Positions 1 through 9,772 of a DNA stretch of 64,000 nucleotides are shown here, piece by piece. The stretch spans positions 3,091,001 to 3,155,000 of the forward strand of contig NZ_CP140706.1 in the NCBI RefSeq assembly GCF_034555375.1, in the 5' to 3' direction. This DNA is from Pseudomonas sp. B33.4. Lineage in GTDB: Bacteria > Pseudomonadota > Gammaproteobacteria > Pseudomonadales > Pseudomonadaceae. The first letter of the stretch is position 1. Each line of letters begins with the position of its first letter. The notes below the pieces were generated by a model. That model did not search any database and was not told where the DNA came from. It saw only the letters and a program-made list of their open reading frames with translations. The translations under genes and the position numbers were made by a program.

Positions 1-1095
<1,095 letters not shown>

Positions 1096-1106
1096 TGTAG
1101 AAGTGG

Positions 1107-1134
1107 AAGCGGCGCGTGATGCGCCGCTTTCTTT
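1107..1134 (+). terminator. Rho-independent terminator after aprA
   Basis: An 8-bp GC-rich stem (AGCGGCGC / GCGCCGCT) with a GTGAT loop is followed by TTCTTT, 12 bases after the aprA stop. It would let the protease gene be transcribed at a different level from the inhibitor and secretion genes. Confidence 0.75.
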
Positions 1135-1187
1135 GCTTGCATCGTATTGGCAGGTAAGCAAGGCTACACGCCGGAGCGAATATTCCT

Positions 1188-1610
1188 ATGATCTATAAAG
1201 CTTTTACCTACACGGTAGCAGCGTGGCTCTCGGCGGCGCTCATTATGATTTCAGGAGAAACCAGTATGGCAAGCAGCCTTCGACTCGAAGAACCCTCCGT
1301 ATTTGCCGGGCAATGGCAAGCGACGTTGTCTACCCGGGATGATGATCGAGAAGCACAAAAGCAGCAGGACAAACCTTCCAACACTTGCTCCCTGGAATTG
1401 AATGTAAACAAGACCTTGGGAGAGGGCGCCGACTGCCTCGGGGCCTGGCTAGAAGCAACCCCGATCGGCTGGTTTCCCGACCCTGACGGCCTGTCCATCA
1501 CCGGCAAGGAAGGCTCAAGAATCCAGTTCTTCAGCCGACAACGTGACGGGCTTTACCTGACTACTTTGAAGTCGGGCCTGGTGATTACACTTGAGCGCGC
1601 AGCGCAATAG
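1188..1610 (+). CDS. inh: Periplasmic alkaline protease inhibitor
   Basis: 140-residue protein of the serralysin inhibitor family (Inh/AprI), which blocks the active-site cleft of the cognate protease and protects the producing cell. An N-terminal hydrophobic signal segment (about residues 9-27) directs it to the periplasm. The mature part shows the family's Trp in FAGQW and a Cys pair (NTCSLE and GADCLG) matching its single disulfide, then a beta-rich C-terminus. Position between aprA and aprDEF is the usual one. The ATG at 1188 has GGAG 11 bases upstream; an ATG at 1266 would remove the signal segment and is less likely. Confidence 0.88.
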   Translation: MIYKAFTYTVAAWLSAALIMISGETSMASSLRLEEPSVFAGQWQATLSTRDDDREAQKQQDKPSNTCSLELNVNKTLGEGADCLGAWLEATPIGWFPDPDGLSITGKEGSRIQFFSRQRDGLYLTTLKSGLVITLERAAQ

Positions 1611-1819
1611 TAATGATGATCCAGTTTGCGACAAAGTTTTAATATAAAGCGCCACAAGCTGGTTATAAGAAACGCCGAACGACAACTGCACCGCTGTTAT
1701 TTGCGCAAGTTGTTATGAAAGTGTAAGCGGGTACTTGCAAGTCATCTTTCGCAGGTAAGCGGAACATTAATTGAAGCCTCGTCCAAGTGTGGCGAGACCG
1801 ATCATTTCAGGAAGAATCA

Positions 1820-3595
1820 ATGAAGATGGCGAAGGCCCCAGCCACCGCTCCGTTATTCAAGGCTTTGGGTGACTATAAAAGCATCCTGATCAGCGTCGGC
1901 TGCTTTACCGCGCTGATTAACGTGCTGATGCTGGTGCCCTCCATCTATATGCTCCAGGTCTATGACCGAGTGCTGTCGTCGCAGAACGAAACGACCCTGG
2001 CGATGCTGTCGCTGATGGTCGTCGGTTTCTTCGCCTTTATCGGCCTGCTCGAAGTGGTGCGCAGCTTTATCGTGATCCGCATCGGCAGCCAGTTGGAGCG
2101 CCGCTTCAACCTGCGTGTCTACCAGGCGGCATTCGAACGCAATCTGTTCAAGGGCGAGGGCAACGCCGGGCAGTCGCTGGGCGATCTGACGCACATTCGC
2201 CAATTCGTCACCGGCCCGGCGCTGTTCGCGTTTTTCGATGCGCCGTGGTTCCCGGTCTATCTGTTTGTGATCTATCTGTTCAACGTCTGGCTCGGCGTGC
2301 TCGCTACTGCGGGCGCTCTGCTGCTGATCGCCCTGGCTTGCCTGAACGAATACATGACCAAAAAGCCGCTGGGCGAAGCCGCCGGTTATTCGCAGAAGTC
2401 CAGCCAGTTGGCCACCAGCCATTTGCACAACGCCGAAACCATTCAAGCGATGGGCATGCTCGGTTCCCTGCGCAAGCGCTGGTTTCAGGTGCACTCGCGT
2501 TTCCTCGGTCTGCAAAACCAGGCCAGCGATACCGGTGCGGTCATCAGTTCCCTGAGCAAAACCCTGCGCCTGTGCCTGCAATCGCTGGTGTTGGGGCTGG
2601 GCGCATTGCTGGTGATCAAGGGTGACATGACCGCCGGGATGATGATCGCAGGTTCGATCCTGATGGGCCGCGTGCTCAGCCCGATCGACCAGTTGATTGC
2701 CGTATGGAAACAGTGGAGCGGGGCGAAGCTGGCTTACCGCCGTCTCGATGCGCTGCTGCAAGCCTTCCCGCCGAGTGACGACGCCATGGCGCTGCCAGCG
2801 CCGAAAGGCCAGATCACCTTCGAACAAGTCAGCGCCGGCCCACCGGGGCAACGCGCGGCGACCCTGCAAATGGTCAATTTCAATCTGAATGCCGGCGAAG
2901 TGCTCGGTGTGCTCGGTGCATCCGGTTCCGGCAAATCGACGCTGGCCCGTGTGCTGGTGGGTGTCTGGCCGACCCTCGGCGGCACTGTGCGCCTCGATGG
3001 CGCGGACATTCATCGCTGGAACCGCGACCAGCTCGGCCCGTACATCGGCTACCTGCCGCAAGACATCGAGCTGTTCAGCGGCAGCATCGCCGAGAACATC
3101 GCGCGTTTCAGCGAGGCCGACCCGCAGAAGGTCGTCGCCGCTGCGCAACAGGCTGGCGTGCACGAAATGATCCTGCGCCTGCCGCAAGGCTACGACACGC
3201 AGCTGGGCGAGGACGGCAGTGGTTTGTCCGGTGGCCAGAAACAGCGCGTGGCCCTGGCGCGCTCCATGTACGGCACGCCAAGTCTGGTGGTGCTGGACGA
3301 ACCGAATTCCAACCTCGACACCGTCGGCGAAGCAGCGCTGGCCAGCGCCATTGCCGCGCTGAAAGCCCAGGGCACCACGGTGGTACTGGTCACGCATCGC
3401 TCTTCGGTGCTGGCCCAGGCTGATAAATTGCTGGTGCTCAACGACGGTCGCTTGCAGGCGTTTGGCCCAAGTCAGGACGTGCTCAAGGCACTTTCCGGCC
3501 AGCAGGAACAACAACGGGAAAAAGCTGCACAGGCACCGGGCGGGCTCAGCATGAGCCGACAGTATCAGCCCTCGACAAGGAATTCGGGTGTATGA
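1820..3595 (+). CDS. aprD: Type I secretion ABC transporter ATPase/permease AprD
   Basis: Inner-membrane ABC exporter (591 aa) energising one-step secretion of RTX proteases and lipases; family PrtD/HlyB. N-terminal transmembrane domain (about residues 20-300), then a nucleotide-binding domain with Walker A GASGSGKST (about 366-374), signature LSGGQKQR and Walker B LVVLDEP, followed by an H-loop histidine (VTHRSS). There is no C39 peptidase domain, as expected for exporters of C-terminal-signal substrates. The ATG at 1820 is chosen because AGGAAG lies five bases upstream; the open frame continues upstream to a GTG at 1787. It overlaps aprE by ATGA, so translation is probably coupled. Confidence 0.95.
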   Translation: MKMAKAPATAPLFKALGDYKSILISVGCFTALINVLMLVPSIYMLQVYDRVLSSQNETTLAMLSLMVVGFFAFIGLLEVVRSFIVIRIGSQLERRFNLRVYQAAFERNLFKGEGNAGQSLGDLTHIRQFVTGPALFAFFDAPWFPVYLFVIYLFNVWLGVLATAGALLLIALACLNEYMTKKPLGEAAGYSQKSSQLATSHLHNAETIQAMGMLGSLRKRWFQVHSRFLGLQNQASDTGAVISSLSKTLRLCLQSLVLGLGALLVIKGDMTAGMMIAGSILMGRVLSPIDQLIAVWKQWSGAKLAYRRLDALLQAFPPSDDAMALPAPKGQITFEQVSAGPPGQRAATLQMVNFNLNAGEVLGVLGASGSGKSTLARVLVGVWPTLGGTVRLDGADIHRWNRDQLGPYIGYLPQDIELFSGSIAENIARFSEADPQKVVAAAQQAGVHEMILRLPQGYDTQLGEDGSGLSGGQKQRVALARSMYGTPSLVVLDEPNSNLDTVGEAALASAIAALKAQGTTVVLVTHRSSVLAQADKLLVLNDGRLQAFGPSQDVLKALSGQQEQQREKAAQAPGGLSMSRQYQPSTRNSGV

Positions 3596-4941
3596 GCAGC
3601 GCCAGCATGAACACTGAAAACGAAGCGAGCATGGAACACGCTTACATCACCGAACGCCCGGAACGTGATGCGAAATTCTTTGCGCGCATGGGCTGGATTC
3701 TGGCGATCGTCGGTGCCGGCAGTTTCTTCACTTGGGCCGCTCTGGCGCCGCTCGATCAAGGCATTCCGGTGCAGGGCACCGTCGTCGTCTCGGGCAAACG
3801 CAAAGCCGTGCAGTCGATGAGCAGCGGTGTAGTCAGCCGGATTCTGGTGCGTGAAGGCGAAATCGTGAAGCAGGGCCAGCCGCTGTTCCGTCTCGATCAG
3901 ACGCAAGTCGCCGCCGATGTGCAGTCGCTGCAAGCGCAGTACCGCATGGCCTGGGCCAGCCTCGCCCGCTGGCAGGCTGAGCGTGACAATCTCAAGCAAG
4001 TGACCTTTCCGGCCGAGCTGAGCAACGATCCGGACCCGCGTCTGGCATTGGTACTCGAAGGCCAGCGGCAACTGTTCAGCAGCCGCCGCGAGGCGTACTA
4101 CCGTGAGCAGGCCGGGCTGCGCGCGAGCATCGAAGGCGCCACCGCGCAACTGGCCGGCATGCGCCGCGCCCGTACCGACCTCAATGCCCAGGCCGATTCG
4201 CTGCAACAACAGCTGAGCAACCTGCAACCGCTGGCCGACAACGGCTACATTCCGCGCAACCGTTTGATGGAGTACCAGCGGCAGCTGTCGCAAGTGCAAC
4301 AGCAACTGGCGGAAAACACCGGCGAAAGCGGCCGGGTCGAGCAGGGCATTCTTGAATCGCGCCTGAAACTGCAACAGCACGGCGAGGAGTACCAGAAGGA
4401 AGTCCGCACGCAACTGGCCGACGCGCAGCTGAAAAGCGTGACCCTGTCGGAGCAACTGACTTCCGCCGGTTTCGACCTGCAACACAGCGAAATCATTGCC
4501 ACCGCTGACGGTGTGGCAGTCAACCTCGGCGTGCACACCGAAGGCGCTGTGGTGCGTCAGGGTGAAACCCTGCTGGAAATCGTCCCGCAAGGCACCCGGC
4601 TGGAGGTGGAAGGGCACTTGCCGATCAACCTGATCGATAAGGTCGGCGCGCATTTGCCAGTGGACATCCTGTTTACCGCGTTCAACCAGAGCAAAACCCC
4701 GCGTGTACCGGGTGAAGTCAGCCTGATTTCCGCCGACCAGATGGTCGACGAGAAAACCGGCGTGCCGTACTACGTCCTGCGCAGCAGCGTCAGCGATCAG
4801 GCCATGGAAAAACTCAACGGTCTGGTGATCAAACCCGGCATGCCGGCAGAAATGTTCGTGCGTACCGGCGAACGTTCACTCCTCAACTATCTGTTCAAAC
4901 CGCTGCTCGACCGGGCCGGCTCCGCGTTGACCGAGGAATAA
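3592..4941 (+). CDS. aprE: Type I secretion membrane fusion protein AprE
   Basis: Periplasmic adaptor of the HlyD/PrtE family (449 aa) linking the AprD ABC exporter to the outer-membrane channel AprF. One N-terminal transmembrane segment (about residues 30-50), a split biotinyl-lipoyl domain (VVSGKRKAVQSM... and LGVHTEGAVVRQGETLLEIV), a long alpha-helical coiled-coil hairpin rich in Gln/Leu (about 110-290), and a beta-barrel C-terminal part. Starts within the last codons of aprD (ATGA overlap) and ends two bases before aprF, so aprDEF form one translational unit. In-frame ATGs at 3607 and 3631 are possible alternative starts. Confidence 0.94.
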   Translation: MSSASMNTENEASMEHAYITERPERDAKFFARMGWILAIVGAGSFFTWAALAPLDQGIPVQGTVVVSGKRKAVQSMSSGVVSRILVREGEIVKQGQPLFRLDQTQVAADVQSLQAQYRMAWASLARWQAERDNLKQVTFPAELSNDPDPRLALVLEGQRQLFSSRREAYYREQAGLRASIEGATAQLAGMRRARTDLNAQADSLQQQLSNLQPLADNGYIPRNRLMEYQRQLSQVQQQLAENTGESGRVEQGILESRLKLQQHGEEYQKEVRTQLADAQLKSVTLSEQLTSAGFDLQHSEIIATADGVAVNLGVHTEGAVVRQGETLLEIVPQGTRLEVEGHLPINLIDKVGAHLPVDILFTAFNQSKTPRVPGEVSLISADQMVDEKTGVPYYVLRSSVSDQAMEKLNGLVIKPGMPAEMFVRTGERSLLNYLFKPLLDRAGSALTEE

Positions 4942-4943
4942 GG

Positions 4944-6314
4944 ATGTTCGGCTGTATGAATAAGCTTTCCATGCTCGGGGCGGCAATGATGCTGCTCGCG
5001 AGTCACTCAGCAGTGGCGGCCATGGGGCCGTTCGAGATCTACGAACAGGCGTTGCGCAATGACCCGGTGTTCCTGGGGGCGATCAAGGAGCGTGATGCGG
5101 GCCTGGAAAACCGCGCCATTGGCCGCGCCGGCCTGCTGCCACGCATCGGCTACACCTACAACAAGGGCCGCAACTCGTCGAAAGCCACGTCGCTCGATGA
5201 GCGCGCGCGTAACCGTACCGATGATCGCAACTACAGCAGTTACGGCTCGGCGCTGACCCTGCAACAACCGCTGCTCGACTACGAGGCTTATGCCGCGTAT
5301 CGCAAAGGTGTCGCGCAGTCGTTGTTTGCCGATGAAAATTTTCGCGGCAAGAGTCAGGAACTGCTGGTTCGCGTGCTGGATAACTACACCAAAGCGCTGT
5401 TCGCACAGGATCAGATCGACATCGCTCAGGCGAAGAAGAAGGCCTACGAGCAGCAGTTCCAGCAGAACGAGCACATGTTCAAGCAGGGCGAGGGCACCCG
5501 CACCGATATTCTTGAGGCCGAGTCGCGCTATGAACTGGCGACCGCCGAGGAGATCGAGGCGCGCAACGAACAGGATGCTGCGCTGCGCGAGCTGGGTGCG
5601 CTGGTGGGCACGCCGGCGGTGGATATCGGCGATCTGGCACCGCTGGATCAAAACTTCCAGACCTTCGCCCTGATGCCGGCCAATTACGATACCTGGCACG
5701 AGATGGCGGTGAGCAATAACCCGAACCTGGCCTCGCAGCGTCAGGCCGTGGAAGTCGCGCGGTATGAAGTTGAGCGCAATCGCGCCGGGCACCTGCCGAA
5801 AGTCAGCGCGTATGCCTCGATGCGCCAGAACGAGTCGGAAAGCGGCAACACCTACAACCAGCGTTACGAAACCAACACCATCGGTTTTGAGGTCAGTGTG
5901 CCGTTGTATGCCGGTGGTGGTGTTTCGGCGTCGACGCGTCAGGCCAGCCGCACCATGGAGCAGGCCGAATACGAGCTTGATGGCAAGACGCGCGAGACGC
6001 TGATCGAACTGCGCCGGCAGTTCAGTGCTTGCCTGTCCGGCGTGAGCAAATTACGCGCTTATCAGAAAGCGCTGACTTCGGCGGAAGCGCTGGTGGTGTC
6101 GACCAAGCAGAGCATTCTCGGTGGTGAGCGGACCAACCTCGACGCGTTGAACGCCGAGCAGCAACTGTTCACCACCCGCCGCGATCTGGCGCAGGCGCGG
6201 TACGACTATTTGATGGCCTGGACCAAGTTGCATTACTACGCCGGGACGTTGAACGAGCAGGATCTGGCGCGGGTGGATGAGGCTTTTGTGGTCGCTCAAC
6301 AGCCCTCACCCTAA
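4944..6314 (+). CDS. aprF: Type I secretion outer membrane channel AprF (TolC family)
   Basis: 456-residue TolC-like outer membrane protein completing the AprDEF exit duct. It has a signal peptide (about residues 1-25, ending in SAVAA), then two repeated alpha-helical/beta outer-membrane-efflux halves, with helical segments rich in Glu/Gln/Ala/Arg and the typical DILEAESRYELA-type motif near residue 190. Length is normal for AprF/PrtF. The gene begins two bases after aprE. Its end overlaps the first of several CCCTCACCC-type repeats, so the last codons (QQPSP) may have been altered by the repeat. Confidence 0.93.
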   Translation: MFGCMNKLSMLGAAMMLLASHSAVAAMGPFEIYEQALRNDPVFLGAIKERDAGLENRAIGRAGLLPRIGYTYNKGRNSSKATSLDERARNRTDDRNYSSYGSALTLQQPLLDYEAYAAYRKGVAQSLFADENFRGKSQELLVRVLDNYTKALFAQDQIDIAQAKKKAYEQQFQQNEHMFKQGEGTRTDILEAESRYELATAEEIEARNEQDAALRELGALVGTPAVDIGDLAPLDQNFQTFALMPANYDTWHEMAVSNNPNLASQRQAVEVARYEVERNRAGHLPKVSAYASMRQNESESGNTYNQRYETNTIGFEVSVPLYAGGGVSASTRQASRTMEQAEYELDGKTRETLIELRRQFSACLSGVSKLRAYQKALTSAEALVVSTKQSILGGERTNLDALNAEQQLFTTRRDLAQARYDYLMAWTKLHYYAGTLNEQDLARVDEAFVVAQQPSP

Positions 6315-6583
6315 CCCTCTCCCAGGGGGAGAGGGGACCGATCCGGGGATATTCGAGAAGTACGCCGACCTGATCGAGCGGCACCGAATCCACGATCGAC
6401 CCGGTTTTCCAGGTCGACGTATGACGTAAAACACCTCGGTCAGCCCCCTCTCCCTCAGGGAGAGGGCTGGGGTGAGGGGCAATGCTTTACCGAATCCATA
6501 ATCGACCCGTTTTTTCAGGTCGATGAATGACGCAAGACACCGCGGTCAGCTCCCTCTCCTCGGGGAGAGGGCTGGGGTGAGGG
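6302..6583. repeat. Composite CCCTCACCC/GAGAGGG repeat cluster
   Basis: Three blocks of the motif CCCTCACCC(C/T)AGCCCTCTCCC or its reverse complement, at about 6304-6340, 6440-6480 and 6546-6583, each with an internal CTCTCCC/GGGAGAG hairpin. The spacers also resemble each other (ACCGAATCCA..ATCGACCCG.TTTT.CAGGTCGA and a terminal CGGTCAG), so these are copies of a longer dispersed element rather than simple palindromes. A related copy lies at 24389-24556. They sit between aprF and the autotransporter gene. Confidence 0.8.
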
Positions 6584-6638
6584 GAACAGGCAACACCGCA
6601 GAAGAACCTGCATAAAACAATAAAAGTGAGTGGTGAAC

Positions 6639-9590
6639 ATGGACGTACGCATCAAGCCGATTTCGGTCGGCACCCTGCTGCTTGTGATTTCTGCAACCCA
6701 GGCTCAGGCCGAGTACCTCGAAGCCGGCCAACCCGGCGATCCCGCCAGTTGGCGCAGCGCTGAATTTCTCCGCGACTGGGGCCTGAACCGCATGCAGGCC
6801 GAGCAAGCCTACGCCGCCGGCATCACCGGCCAAGGCGTGAAAATCGGCGCCCTCGACTCCGGTTTCGATGCCGCCCACCCGGAATTTGCCAGCGACCGTT
6901 ATCACCCGGTACTGGCCAGCGGCAGCTACATTGACGGCTCGCCGTTCAACGTCGACGGCACCCTCAATCCCAACAACGACTCCCACGGCACTCACGTGGT
7001 CGGCACCATGGGCGCCTCGCGCGATGGCGGCGGCATGCACGGCGTGGCGTACAACGCGCAGATCTACGTCGGCAACACCAACAAGAACGACAGCTTTCTG
7101 TTCGGCCCCAACCCCGACCCGCGCTATTTCAAAGCGGTATATGACGCCTTGGCCGATGCCGGCGTACGCGCGATCAACAACAGCTGGGGCAGCCAGCCGC
7201 CGGATGTCAGCTACCGCACCCTGGCCGATCTGCACGCCGCTTACGCCCAGCACTGGAACAAAGGCACGTGGCTCGACGCGGCAGCGGATGTTTCCCGGCG
7301 CGGCGTGATCAATGTGTTCAGCGCCGGCAACAGCGGTTATCCGAATGCCAGCGTGCGTTCGGCGCTGCCTTATTTTCAGCCGGATCTGGAAGGCAACTGG
7401 CTGGCGGTTTCGGGGCTCGATCAAAGCAATCAGCAAAAGTACAACCAGTGCGGCCTCGCCAAATACTGGTGCATCACCACGCCGGGGGCGAAGATCGACA
7501 GCACCATTCCCGGTGGCGGTTACGCGATCAAGTCCGGCACCTCGATGTCTGCACCGCATGCGACCGGTGCACTGGCACTGGTGATGGAACGCTACCCGTA
7601 CATGAACAATCAGCAGGCCCTCGAAGTGCTGCTGACCACCGCCACGCAACTGGATGGCTCGGTCACCGATGCGCCGACCGAACGTGTCGGCTGGGGCGTG
7701 GCCAATCTCGACCGGGCGATGCGCGGGCCCGGGCAATTGCTCGGCGCGTTTGATGCCACTCTGGCGGCAGGGCAGCGCGATGTCTGGAGCAATGACATCT
7801 CCGACAAGGCACTGATTCAACGCCAAAGCGAAGACCTCGCCGAGCACACTGCCTGGCAGCAAACCCTGCAAGACAAGGGCTGGCAGAACGGCGTTGCCGC
7901 AGGCGCCAGCCAACAGGATCAGACCGATTACGCGGTCGGCACTGCTCGTGATGCAGCGGCGGCGAATCGGCTTTACCAAGGCAGCCTGATCAAGTCCGGC
8001 GGCGGCCAGTTGATCCTCACCGGCGACAACACCTATCGCGGTGCGACGACGGTCAATGGCGGCTTGCTCACGGTCAACGGTTCGCTGACTTCCGCTGTCA
8101 CGGTGAACGACGGCGGCACCCTCGGCGGTTCCGGGCGAATCGGCGCGTTGACCGCCAACAGCGGCGCTCGCGTGGCGCCGGGCAATTCCATCGGCACCTT
8201 GAATGTGGCTGGCGATGTGAACTTCGCGCCGGGCTCGACCTACGCCGTTGAACTGTCACCCACCAGCAGCGACCGCATCGTTGCCGGCGGCACCGCCAAC
8301 ATCAGCGGCGCCACCGTCAGCCTGTCGCTGGAAAACAGTCCGACGCTGCTCAGCACCACCGAGGCGCAAAGCCTGCTCGGGCGCCAGTACGACATCCTGC
8401 AAGCGGTCGGCGGCATTCAGGGCCAGTTCGCAGCTGTGCTGCCGAATTACCTGTTTATCGGCGGCAGCCTCGACTACGCCGCCAACGGCATTCAACTGGA
8501 TATCGAGCGCAACGCGACGACTTTTGCCAGCGTCGGCCAGACGCCTAATCAACGCTCGGTGGCTGCCGCCGTCGAAGGCCTGGGCGCGGGCAATTCGGTG
8601 TACGAAAGCCTGTTGCGTTCACCTGACGCGGCTTCCGCGCAACAAGCGTTCCAGCAGTTGAGCGGCGAAGTCTACCCGGCGTTGAGTTCGATGCTGATCA
8701 ATGACAGCCGCCAGTTGCGTGATGCAGTGGGCGAGCGTCTGCACGATACCAATGCTGCGCAAATCAATGGCTGGATCAAAGCCCTCGGCGCGTGGGGCAC
8801 GACCGATTCGAGCCACGACACCGCAGGCTACAGCACTTCGATTGGCGGTCTGCTGGCCGGTGTCGATGGCGCGCTGGATGAGCAGACGCGCATCGGTCTG
8901 GTCACCGGTTACAGCGACAGTTCGCTGAGCATGGGTTCGGGGACGCATTCCTCGGCCAAAGTCGACAGCTATCACCTGGGCGCGTACGCCGGCCGTGAAA
9001 TCGGCGCGTGGCGCTTGAGCACGGGCGCGGCGTACAGCTGGCATCGCGCCGACGTGAAGCGCGATCTGCAATACGGTGACGTCAGCGCCAAGCAGAAAGC
9101 CAAGGTCGACGCGGCGACCACGCAAGCGTTCGGCGAGGCGGCTTATCGCTTGCACCTGCAACCATTGGCGCTGGAGCCGTTCGCCAACCTGGCCTACGTG
9201 CATCTGGACACGGAAGGGTTGACCGAGAAGGGCGACGCGGCCGCGCTGAAAAGCTCGGGCGATCAACGTGACGCGGTGCTGAGCACCCTCGGCGTGCGGG
9301 CGATCAAGACCTTCAATCTTTCGCCTGCGCAATCACTCGACGTCAGCGGCCACCTCGGCTGGCAGCACAGCCTGAGCGACATCGATTCCGAGCAGCATCT
9401 GCGCTTTGCCAGTGGTGGCACGCCGTACACGGTGGAGAGTTCCGCGCTGGTGCGCGATGCAGCGCTGGTTGGCGTGCAGGCCAGCCTGGCGTTGAGCAAA
9501 GACGTACGGGTGAACCTTGATTACAACGGACAACTGGCCAGTCGCGAGAAGCTTCATGGCGTTGGCTTGAGCCTGAACTGGCAGTTTTAA
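6639..9590 (+). CDS. pspA: Autotransporter subtilisin-like serine protease (first of a tandem pair)
   Basis: 983-residue type V secreted S8 protease. Signal peptide (about 1-24), then a subtilase passenger with Asp73 (ALDSGFD), His116 (DSHGTH) and Ser302 (SGTSMSAPH), so the triad is intact. Next come an autotransporter-associated beta-strand repeat (LTGDNTYRGATTVNG) and a stalk (VAPGNSIGTLNVAGDV), then a C-terminal 12-strand-type beta domain of roughly 270 residues ending in the outer-membrane signature Trp-Gln-Phe. It is self-translocating and should not need AprDEF, although it lies in that cluster. The ATG at 6639 is preferred over GTGs at 6630 and 6633. The symbol follows the serine protease homologues described in this position in P. 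fluorescens; activity is not shown here. Confidence 0.9.
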   Translation: MDVRIKPISVGTLLLVISATQAQAEYLEAGQPGDPASWRSAEFLRDWGLNRMQAEQAYAAGITGQGVKIGALDSGFDAAHPEFASDRYHPVLASGSYIDGSPFNVDGTLNPNNDSHGTHVVGTMGASRDGGGMHGVAYNAQIYVGNTNKNDSFLFGPNPDPRYFKAVYDALADAGVRAINNSWGSQPPDVSYRTLADLHAAYAQHWNKGTWLDAAADVSRRGVINVFSAGNSGYPNASVRSALPYFQPDLEGNWLAVSGLDQSNQQKYNQCGLAKYWCITTPGAKIDSTIPGGGYAIKSGTSMSAPHATGALALVMERYPYMNNQQALEVLLTTATQLDGSVTDAPTERVGWGVANLDRAMRGPGQLLGAFDATLAAGQRDVWSNDISDKALIQRQSEDLAEHTAWQQTLQDKGWQNGVAAGASQQDQTDYAVGTARDAAAANRLYQGSLIKSGGGQLILTGDNTYRGATTVNGGLLTVNGSLTSAVTVNDGGTLGGSGRIGALTANSGARVAPGNSIGTLNVAGDVNFAPGSTYAVELSPTSSDRIVAGGTANISGATVSLSLENSPTLLSTTEAQSLLGRQYDILQAVGGIQGQFAAVLPNYLFIGGSLDYAANGIQLDIERNATTFASVGQTPNQRSVAAAVEGLGAGNSVYESLLRSPDAASAQQAFQQLSGEVYPALSSMLINDSRQLRDAVGERLHDTNAAQINGWIKALGAWGTTDSSHDTAGYSTSIGGLLAGVDGALDEQTRIGLVTGYSDSSLSMGSGTHSSAKVDSYHLGAYAGREIGAWRLSTGAAYSWHRADVKRDLQYGDVSAKQKAKVDAATTQAFGEAAYRLHLQPLALEPFANLAYVHLDTEGLTEKGDAAALKSSGDQRDAVLSTLGVRAIKTFNLSPAQSLDVSGHLGWQHSLSDIDSEQHLRFASGGTPYTVESSALVRDAALVGVQASLALSKDVRVNLDYNGQLASREKLHGVGLSLNWQF

Positions 9591-9606
9591 GCAAGATAAC
9601 CCGGTC

Positions 9607-9694
9607 CCTGTAGGAGCTGCCGCAGGCTGCGATCTTTTGATCTTGCCTTTAAAAAGCAAAGGCAAAGATCGCAGCCTGCGGCAGCTCCTACAGG
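9607..9694. repeat. REP palindrome, GTAGGAGCTGCCGCAGGCTG family
   Basis: Near-perfect long inverted repeat starting CCTGTAGGAGCTGCCGCAGG and ending with its complement, separated by an AT-richer centre (TTTTGATCTTGCC..GGCAAAGATC). It fills the gap between the two autotransporter genes. Same family as the copies at 14605, 17285, 26455, 28826 and 39145. Confidence 0.9.
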
Positions 9695-9772
9695 TTATGT
9701 GAACACCAGCGTGCAGCGTGTTTACAGCTGAAGAGACGGATTTTTCGCAACATCACTAAGGAAGGTCGCTGG

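Noticed and set aside
1853..3514. A 553-codon minus-strand frame opposite aprD
   Set aside because: Antisense shadow of aprD with His/Gln/Arg-rich composition typical of such shadows and no start context.
6626..6639. GTG codons at 6630 and 6633 as the start of the first autotransporter
   Set aside because: The ATG at 6639 starts directly before the signal peptide and is better placed relative to the weak GTGAG site.
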